Below, piece by piece: positions 23,138 through 28,600 of a stretch of 28,600 bases of DNA. The first letter of the stretch is position 1. The number at the start of each line of letters is the position of its first letter. The notes beneath the pieces are model-generated. The model saw only the letters and a list, made by a program, of their open reading frames with translations. It was not told where the DNA came from and made no database searches. This DNA is from a virus, in the IMG/VR virus record IMGVR_UViG_3300010153_000070, positions 1 through 28,600 of that record; one strand, 5' to 3'. Position numbers and translations under genes: made by a program.

Positions 23138-23557
23138 TTATTTCCACAATATACTTCCAACAATATCACCTGATGAAACTGTTCCGGTGTTACCATCTGC
23201 AGATCCAGTAGTTAAGTTCATACCTATTCCTAGTTTAAACTCAATACCAACTGGAAGAGATACATTTAAAGAATCATTTGCTGGTACAGCATAGGTTGCT
23301 AGAGATATATCTGCATTAACTGGAATACTGGCCTTATCAAATAATCTTACAAATTTATCAGAATTAGTCTTATTAAAAAGAGTTATACTGTATACAGTAC
23401 CACCACCTTTTTTAATAAAAGTTAGATTAGTTCCCCCTGCTGAGATTACTCTATGAACAGATAGTCCGCCAAATCCATATTGATTTGGAACTGACATGCT
23501 TTTAGGATAGTCTGAGTTTAGACTAGATGATTCTGCTGTATTAAATTTGACTCCCAT
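23138..23557 (-). CDS. small virion/structural-type protein, 139 aa
   Basis: The protein is beta-rich, Gly/Ser/Asn/Val-rich and cysteine-free. The segment GTVYSITLFNKTNSDKFVRL and the end LGIGMNLTTGSADGNTGTVS...ILWK are of a type seen in small phage head- or tail-associated proteins. It is the last gene of the - strand structural operon, directly after the giant fibre. Decoration or fibre-associated roles are possible. Leader: AATAAAATAAAATG. Confidence 0.55.
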   Translation of the reverse strand: MGVKFNTAESSSLNSDYPKSMSVPNQYGFGGLSVHRVISAGGTNLTFIKKGGGTVYSITLFNKTNSDKFVRLFDKASIPVNADISLATYAVPANDSLNVSLPVGIEFKLGIGMNLTTGSADGNTGTVSSGDIVGSILWK

Positions 23558-23589
23558 TTTATTTTATTTTAATTATTATTATTTAAATA

Positions 23590-26500
23590 CTATGAATACA
23601 TAGTAATGTTTATTGCTACTTGTGTTGAACTTATGGTACCGTTTGATGTATGTAATGATACTATAAATCCTGTAGTACTTTTTGATCTAAGTTCTGCATA
23701 GAGTAATCCTGTACCTGATGGAATTTCTAGATTTACATTTATCAAATAATTAGCATTAGGTCTTGTTGCATTTAATGTTACCGTATATAAATTACTGGCA
23801 AAAGATACAGTATTATTACCACTAAAGATTGAATCTCCTTGATTTAATATACCACTTTGATTGAAAGAAAAATAATCAGAAGGTCCTGGATCAGAAACAA
23901 CTAAATGTTTAACTTCAGTATATTTTACTGTATTAGCGTCACTTACATCTTGATATAGTATTAAATCAGAACCATTAGGAATAGATCCAGATGCATTAGT
24001 TGCAGATTGAATTACAGAATCTGTTCCTATATAGTCTACTTCAATATTATTTGCGTTGGTTACTAAACCAGCTCCTCCAGTAACATTTAAAGTTAATGCT
24101 CCTGTAGTGTTACCACCTGCTTCAGAACATCCAGTTCCTGCAGTTAGACTTGTCACTATAGGTAATGCACTAATAGCAGTTCTCTTAACTGCATTATTTG
24201 CACTAGTATCATTAAATAGTACGTGATCAGAAGGATCAGCTGTACCAGTTCCTGGAACTAAAAGCATATTACTTGCTCCCGTATAATTTATTCCTATAGT
24301 AGGATTAACTGTACTTGAACCAGCTTCAAGTTCTAGACCTTCACCTGGAGTTACAGATGTAACTGTACCAGCTGGTGCTGCTGAACCTGGGGTAATTGCT
24401 GTAATATGTCCTGATGCATTATATGTTATAGATGCAGGATAAGCTGCAGTACCTGCTGTAATAGAAGCAGTATGATTAACTGTGACAACGTTTGTATTAG
24501 GTGTTCCGGATATTTCAGAAACTACTGTTGATAAACCAGTTCCACCAGCAATGTCAAATTTCTCATCAGTATTTACTACAACTGTATTTCCTGTATCTGC
24601 TTGTAAGTCAAATCCATTATAAAAACCTGGCATTAAATAAATTTGTTGTCTCTTAAGTGTATTGTTATCAGAAGAATCATTAAACATATACCAATCAAGA
24701 GTAGCTGGGTTTGACTCCACAGCTCTTGCCATAATAAGGTTATCAGTACCTGCAATGTCTACACCAATTGTAATAGTATCTGTGGTGGAAGTATTTACTG
24801 TTAGACCACCAAACGTTGAAGCTTGATTTGCAGCAGCAACTGTAAGGGTACCACCTAAATTAATAGTTTGTGGAGTACTTCCATCATTTACAATAAAGCT
24901 ACCAGCAGCAAAGAAGTTAGGAAGAGTATTCTTTTTAATAGTATCACTATCACTGGCATCATTAAACCAAATAGAATCTGCATCTGTTGGAACCGCAGTA
25001 GCTGCTTCTAGTATAGCATTATCTGCACCAGCGTAATCTACATTAACAATTGGACTACTTGCTGTACCTGTTACAGTAATACCTGTTCCTGCATTAACAG
25101 TGGTACTACCGCCACCTCCAGCTGGAACTTGCCATGTACCATCAGCTCTTAAGAATGTAGTTGATTGAGCAGATCCTGATGAATCTGGAACATATCCTAC
25201 TACATTACCACCACCAAATTTATTCATACTAAGGTTAAGATTACTTCCTGAAATGCTTCCTGCAAAAGGTGTAGTTTGAGCTGTAGTTAAAGATAAATTT
25301 AATGTAGTTAAATTATTAAATGGTAAGTTAGATATTAATGTTTTCTTTATAGTATTACTACCACTCACATCAGAGAGAATCATATAGTCACTACCAGCTG
25401 CAGTTGAGATTGCAGCATTTACTTCTATAAAGTTATCAGTTCCTACAGTATCTAAACTTATAGTAACTGGATTAGGATTAGCACTAGCTGCAGTTACGTT
25501 TAATCCAGCATCCCCTACAAAGTTTATTGTTTCCCCACTACTTATAGTTACCGCTGAGCCACCGTCTCCTTTAATATCAAAACCACTAAATCCTCCTGCA
25601 CCAACAATAGATGCTATAGTTGCACGCTTAACAGTATTATCTGAAAGATCATTGAATATCATCATATCATCAGCCGCAACTGGTGTTGCAGTGGCTGTCT
25701 CTAATATCATATTATCAGCTCCTGCGTAGTCTACTGCTACTGTTACTGTAGGTCCTGAACCGTTAGTAACTGTGATACCTGGTCCTTCTACAACTGATGT
25801 TACAGTACCAGCTCCTGCATTTTTCCATTCAGTACCTGAAGCGGTAGAACTTAACATTTGTCCCGTGGTACCTGGTGCGTTATTACTATCATAGAATGCA
25901 CCTGTAATTCTAGCATTACCTGAAACATGTAATTTTTGTGATGGTGCAGTAGCCATATTAATACCTACTCCTCCATCTTGAATATTTATAGCAGTAGTGG
26001 TTGATCCCATCTGGGCCTGTATGAAACGTAATGCTGAAGAGCCTTGAGCTGCACTATTTACTCCAATTTGTTGTATTGTATTTTTAACAGCTGCTGAACC
26101 TAAACCATCTTCAAATAATATTTGACCAGTAACAGCAGTTGCATCATTTACAGAAGAGACTATTCTTACATTTGTTGATGCATCTTGTGGATTTTGGACA
26201 TGTAAAGTCTGGCCACTTGGACTTGCTGGAACAGCTCCTATAGCTAAACAATCATTTGAATTATGCCAGTATAAATTTGCATCACTGCTTAAAGCACTAG
26301 TTGATGACCAAAAAGCTAGTCTTGTTGCTACACCACTACCTGTTACAACGTTCATACTAGATACTAAGTCTGCAACTTGTACTCTTTTATTTTGAGCAGC
26401 AGAAGAATCATATATAAGTAGTTCATCTGCACCTTGTACAGCTGCTCCTAGATCTACCAGAGAATGTACTGTAACACCAACTGCTATAGTACTTCCTGTA

Positions 26501-27222
26501 GAAACTACATTTCCTCCAAGCACATTATTAGTAGTAGAAGCCTGTATACTTTGATAAGCTACAGTTGTACCATTAGATACAATTAGTTGGCCTGCAGTTC
26601 CTGGAGGTGTGGCTGTTTGTAGATTACTAGAATTACCAACCCAGATATTACCATATGGAAGAGTTACAACTGGATCATCATCTGACCATAAGACTCTACC
26701 ATCAGCTAGAGATCTTAGTACTCTATTAGCAGCACCTGCAGCTGCTCCTGAAGAGTCATGTACTTTGTTATAAAGTGCTGTAAATTTAGTAGTATCACCA
26801 GAAGTACCTAAACTATTGTTTAATTTTAATACACTATCTTTATCAACTTCTAAATTATCATCAACGTTTAAGTTTCCATTAACTATAATTGAATCAGCAA
26901 CAGCATTTTGAATCATAATGCTATCCTTTATAGATGTATTTAAAGTTGCACATACACCAGAAGGATCTGTGTACATAGGAATTCTATACTTAGTTGCTGG
27001 AGTATTAGGGTCTTGTACTATTACCCCAAATAATAAATCACATCTTAGGTCTCCCCATTTAATGATAAAAGGTTCTCCTTTGGGATTATAGGCGGCCCCA
27101 GTATTTAGAAAACTATTAGAATAGATCTTAGCAAATTCAAACCAGTCTCTTTTTTTATCAAGCTTAGTTTGTTTTTTGCTTCTTTTTAGTAGGCCTAATA
27201 CCTCTTGTAAGTAAATACTCAT
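23590..27222 (-). CDS. large repetitive tail fibre / receptor-binding protein, 1210 aa
   Basis: The N-terminal ~65 residues (SIYLQEVLGLLKRSKK...) look like a helical virion anchor. Most of the rest is Ser/Thr/Gly/Ala/Asn-rich beta structure typical of phage fibres. A repeat of about 45 residues occurs six or seven times, with the core VDYAGADN, then D..MIFNDLSDN..KR..I. Between the repeats lie strands like GTVTSV..G.GI.VT. A middle part (SQKLHVSGNARITGAFYDS) resembles segments seen in tail spikes. The last ~95 residues have a different composition (LNQGDSIFSGNNTVSFASN; AELRSKSTTGFIVSL) and may be a globular receptor-binding tip. No chaperone domain or peptidase is seen. Confidence 0.85.
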   Translation of the reverse strand: MSIYLQEVLGLLKRSKKQTKLDKKRDWFEFAKIYSNSFLNTGAAYNPKGEPFIIKWGDLRCDLLFGVIVQDPNTPATKYRIPMYTDPSGVCATLNTSIKDSIMIQNAVADSIIVNGNLNVDDNLEVDKDSVLKLNNSLGTSGDTTKFTALYNKVHDSSGAAAGAANRVLRSLADGRVLWSDDDPVVTLPYGNIWVGNSSNLQTATPPGTAGQLIVSNGTTVAYQSIQASTTNNVLGGNVVSTGSTIAVGVTVHSLVDLGAAVQGADELLIYDSSAAQNKRVQVADLVSSMNVVTGSGVATRLAFWSSTSALSSDANLYWHNSNDCLAIGAVPASPSGQTLHVQNPQDASTNVRIVSSVNDATAVTGQILFEDGLGSAAVKNTIQQIGVNSAAQGSSALRFIQAQMGSTTTAINIQDGGVGINMATAPSQKLHVSGNARITGAFYDSNNAPGTTGQMLSSTASGTEWKNAGAGTVTSVVEGPGITVTNGSGPTVTVAVDYAGADNMILETATATPVAADDMMIFNDLSDNTVKRATIASIVGAGGFSGFDIKGDGGSAVTISSGETINFVGDAGLNVTAASANPNPVTISLDTVGTDNFIEVNAAISTAAGSDYMILSDVSGSNTIKKTLISNLPFNNLTTLNLSLTTAQTTPFAGSISGSNLNLSMNKFGGGNVVGYVPDSSGSAQSTTFLRADGTWQVPAGGGGSTTVNAGTGITVTGTASSPIVNVDYAGADNAILEAATAVPTDADSIWFNDASDSDTIKKNTLPNFFAAGSFIVNDGSTPQTINLGGTLTVAAANQASTFGGLTVNTSTTDTITIGVDIAGTDNLIMARAVESNPATLDWYMFNDSSDNNTLKRQQIYLMPGFYNGFDLQADTGNTVVVNTDEKFDIAGGTGLSTVVSEISGTPNTNVVTVNHTASITAGTAAYPASITYNASGHITAITPGSAAPAGTVTSVTPGEGLELEAGSSTVNPTIGINYTGASNMLLVPGTGTADPSDHVLFNDTSANNAVKRTAISALPIVTSLTAGTGCSEAGGNTTGALTLNVTGGAGLVTNANNIEVDYIGTDSVIQSATNASGSIPNGSDLILYQDVSDANTVKYTEVKHLVVSDPGPSDYFSFNQSGILNQGDSIFSGNNTVSFASNLYTVTLNATRPNANYLINVNLEIPSGTGLLYAELRSKSTTGFIVSLHTSNGTISSTQVAINITMYS
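23900..26470 (-). repeat. protein-level tandem repeats within the tail fibre
   Basis: Repeats with the pattern V-D-x-x-G-x-D-N then F-N-D-x-S-D-N-x-x-K-R appear at about 24020, 24280, 24750, 25030, 25450 and 25725, with a divergent copy near 26430. They alternate between spacings of roughly 90 and 140-160 residues, which suggests two kinds of spacer between them. Confidence 0.7.
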
Positions 27223-27233
27223 GATTTATTTTT

Positions 27234-27578
27234 TTATAAGTACAGTGCAGCTAATTTAATGTTAGCTGTAGCTGAACATGTTATTGTTATCATACCATCT
27301 GCATCATTAAATGCGTCAACTTCAAAAGGTCCTAAGAATCCTTCTTTACCAGCTGCTAAGCTAAGCACTGCATTTTCTTTCTTTAATGTACCTAAAAGTG
27401 GGTCTACCACAGTAGTTACTACTGGTACTACTGTAGCTGTCATAGCTGATCCACTACCATTCTGTACATGAAAAAATTGTATTGCTGTATTCTTAAGTTT
27501 ATCACCCCCTGATGCAGGTGTAACAGTAGTAGGTTCTACTCCTGCTTGTGTAATTTGTTGTGCTGTTAATGTTGCCAT
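27234..27578 (-). CDS. small virion-type protein, 114 aa
   Basis: It is Thr/Ala/Val-rich, cysteine-poor and beta-rich (IQFFHVQNGSGSAMTATVVP; MITITCSATANIKLAALYL). This resembles small phage decoration or head-fibre proteins. It lies directly upstream of the fibre gene in the same operon with an 11-nt gap, in a leader rich in A. No family name can be given with confidence. Confidence 0.6.
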   Translation of the reverse strand: MATLTAQQITQAGVEPTTVTPASGGDKLKNTAIQFFHVQNGSGSAMTATVVPVVTTVVDPLLGTLKKENAVLSLAAGKEGFLGPFEVDAFNDADGMITITCSATANIKLAALYL

Positions 27579-27590
27579 GATTTATTTTTT

Positions 27591-27833
27591 TTAACTATTT
27601 CTATATCCATTTTTAAAAGCTGCTGACTGAACAGGTTCTTTAGCTCTGGTAGATTGTTGTTTAATCTTAATACCAGCCTTTGCAAGTCTTGTTCTTTTTG
27701 CTACTTTTTTTCTATTTCTTTTTTGTTGAGTAGCTTGAGCAACGGAAGTTGGATCAAAATACCCATTAGTTGTTTCTCTTTTATATCTTTCTCCTTGTTC
27801 AGGAAAGGAGATATTTTCTTTTTTTCCTCCCAT
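27591..27833 (-). CDS. basic small protein, 80 aa
   Basis: Strongly basic, with the cluster QQKRNRKKVAKRTRLAKAGI in the middle and polar, low-complexity ends. No fold is recognised. It is the third of three consecutive Lys/Arg-rich genes (with 27836-28096 and 28102-28461). Virion DNA-binding or internal head protein is a reasonable inference. Confidence 0.6.
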   Translation of the reverse strand: MGGKKENISFPEQGERYKRETTNGYFDPTSVAQATQQKRNRKKVAKRTRLAKAGIKIKQQSTRAKEPVQSAAFKNGYRNS

Positions 27834-27835
27834 GA

Positions 27836-28096
27836 TTATTTCTTTTTTTTCATTTTACCTAAAGTTATTGCTAGCCTTGCACGTTCTGCAGTCTTTCCTT
27901 TTCCTTTTGCTTTCTCCCTTAACCAGCTTTTTTTAATATCACCATCAGCCTTTAATGCTCCAGCTCTTTTAGCTGTTGCTCTTAAAGCCCCTGGCTTTTT
28001 AATTGCTCCTTTGATCCAATTTTTCTTAGATCCTGATTTTTTCTTGGCACCACCTTTTTTATACTTGATACCTGCTTTTGTTAAATTTGCTGGCAT
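27836..28096 (-). CDS. highly basic protein with NWIKGAIKKPGALR motif, 86 aa
   Basis: About a third of residues are Lys or Arg, with Ala and Gly making up much of the rest, so the composition is like histone H1. It contains NWIKGAIKKPGALRATAKRA, a motif I recall as recurrent in structural regions of many phages, and ends with a basic helix (TAERARLAITLGKMKKKK). Probably a virion-associated DNA-binding protein; the role is not shown by sequence alone. Confidence 0.6.
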   Translation of the reverse strand: MPANLTKAGIKYKKGGAKKKSGSKKNWIKGAIKKPGALRATAKRAGALKADGDIKKSWLREKAKGKGKTAERARLAITLGKMKKKK

Positions 28097-28101
28097 AATT
28101 T

Positions 28102-28461
28102 CTATTTTTTACGTCTTCCTTGTGCACTAGATCTGTTAGCAGAGTATGCTCTTTTGCCCTTAGACTTTTTCATACCTTTGCTTTCATCTCTACGTGATTT
28201 GAAAGATTGTTTCTTTTTTCCTTTATTTCTCATTCCCAAAGACTCATCTAGCCTAGAGTTGTACCCTTGCTTTTTCTTTTTCTTTTTTACTGATCCACCT
28301 TTTTTCATCATAAAATCCATAGTATCATCTACCAGTTCTATACCCATCTGAGCAAAGTAGTCTATTTGATCTCTATTTGATGATGGTGGTTTATGAAATT
28401 TGTTTCCATCTCCCCAGGTCTTTTTTGGTCCACCCGTTTGATATAATTTTTTTGTTGCCAT
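28102..28461 (-). CDS. Lys/Arg-rich protein with internal repeats, 119 aa
   Basis: The first ~50 residues are mixed (QTGGPKKTWGDGNKFHKPPS; DYFAQMGIELVDDTMDFMMKK). The second half is a set of imperfect ~20-residue repeats: KKQGYNSRLDESLGM, then KKQSFKSRRDESKGM, then a shorter KRAYSANRSSAQGRR. These basic repeats with an S-R-x-D-E-S-x-G-M core could bind DNA or act as a flexible linker in the virion. It is the first complete gene of this strand's operon in the window. Confidence 0.65.
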   Translation of the reverse strand: MATKKLYQTGGPKKTWGDGNKFHKPPSSNRDQIDYFAQMGIELVDDTMDFMMKKGGSVKKKKKKQGYNSRLDESLGMRNKGKKKQSFKSRRDESKGMKKSKGKRAYSANRSSAQGRRKK

Positions 28462-28467
28462 GACTTT

Positions 28468-28600
28468 TTATTTTTTGTTATTACTAATTGACTTGAATTT
28501 TTCCGCCCCTCTGCTTCCAAAGTAGGCCACATAAACGGTAATGAGAAGTGACTTGAGTAAATCTACCCAGCCAACATCTATTCCAAACTCTATGTTAAAA
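28468..28600 (-). CDS. C-terminal part of a holin-like membrane protein (partial)
   Basis: The open frame enters from beyond the window end and stops at 28468. The visible 43 residues contain a hydrophobic helix (VDLLKSLLITVYVAYFG) and then a charged end (SRGAEKFKSI). The pattern of helix followed by SRGxEK resembles the end of three-helix phage holins such as the GTA-type family, and position among structural genes fits. Only the end is seen, so the call is tentative. Confidence 0.5.
   Translation of the reverse strand, partial: FNIEFGIDVGWVDLLKSLLITVYVAYFGSRGAEKFKSISNNKK

Noticed and set aside
27654-28351. Phe/Ser-rich open frames on the + strand opposite the basic proteins
   Set aside because: They are the complements of Lys-rich coding sequence (AAA/AAG read as TTT/CTT). 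The - strand frames have leaders, operon packing and recognisable motifs.
1-28600. tRNA genes, CRISPR arrays, integrase or insertion sequences
   Set aside because: No cloverleaf with TTCGA-type arm, no regularly spaced DNA repeats and no transposase or integrase motifs were seen by eye. A dedicated tRNA scan could still find a divergent tRNA.

Overview
The window looks like part of a lytic tailed bacteriophage (Caudoviricetes) genome with low GC content. It carries a phage replication and recombination set and part of a structural module, with no ribosomal, tRNA or housekeeping genes. The likely host is a member of Bacteroidota, probably a flavobacterium. Genes are preceded by A/T-rich leaders (for example TAAAATAAAAATATG) rather than Shine-Dalgarno sequences, and two intergenic sites match the Bacteroidota -7 promoter box TAnnTTTG. 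The host assignment is inference. No integrase, CRISPR array, insertion sequence or tRNA gene was found.

Layout. From 1 to about 5.2 kb, small early genes lie on the + strand: an HTH protein, an HNH nuclease, an SF2 helicase, a zinc ribbon, a possible NinB-like protein and a tiny membrane protein. A non-coding stretch at 4455-4672 holds two large potential RNA folds. From 5.2 to 5.7 kb, two small genes run on the - strand with their own promoter-like box. From 5.77 to 20.9 kb lies a dense + strand replication and recombination operon: uracil-DNA glycosylase, putative helicase loader, DnaB-like helicase, Sak4-like ATPase, ssDNA-binding-like protein, Toprim primase, RusA resolvase, metallopeptidase/VWA protein, MoxR-type AAA ATPase, two large possibly paralogous unknowns, PD-(D/E)XK nuclease and family B DNA polymerase. 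From 20.97 to 23.05 kb come a DUF932-like protein, a run of very small (often membrane) proteins and a dATP/dGTP diphosphohydrolase-like protein. From 23.14 kb to the end, genes run on the - strand and converge on the + strand module. They encode small structural-type proteins, a 1210-residue repetitive tail fibre, three consecutive Lys/Arg-rich proteins and the end of a holin-like membrane protein.

How the genes may work together. Primase, helicase, polymerase and SSB-like protein would form a phage-encoded replisome. Sak4-like ATPase, RusA, PD-(D/E)XK and HNH nucleases, SF2 helicase and perhaps the NinB-like protein would support recombination. UDG and the diphosphohydrolase-like protein would act on uracil in DNA and on the dNTP pool. 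The MoxR/VWA pair with its two companions is the least explained large block. Hairpins separate several transcription blocks. Some are ordinary intrinsic terminators; others are larger folds without a T-run and may be regulatory RNAs.
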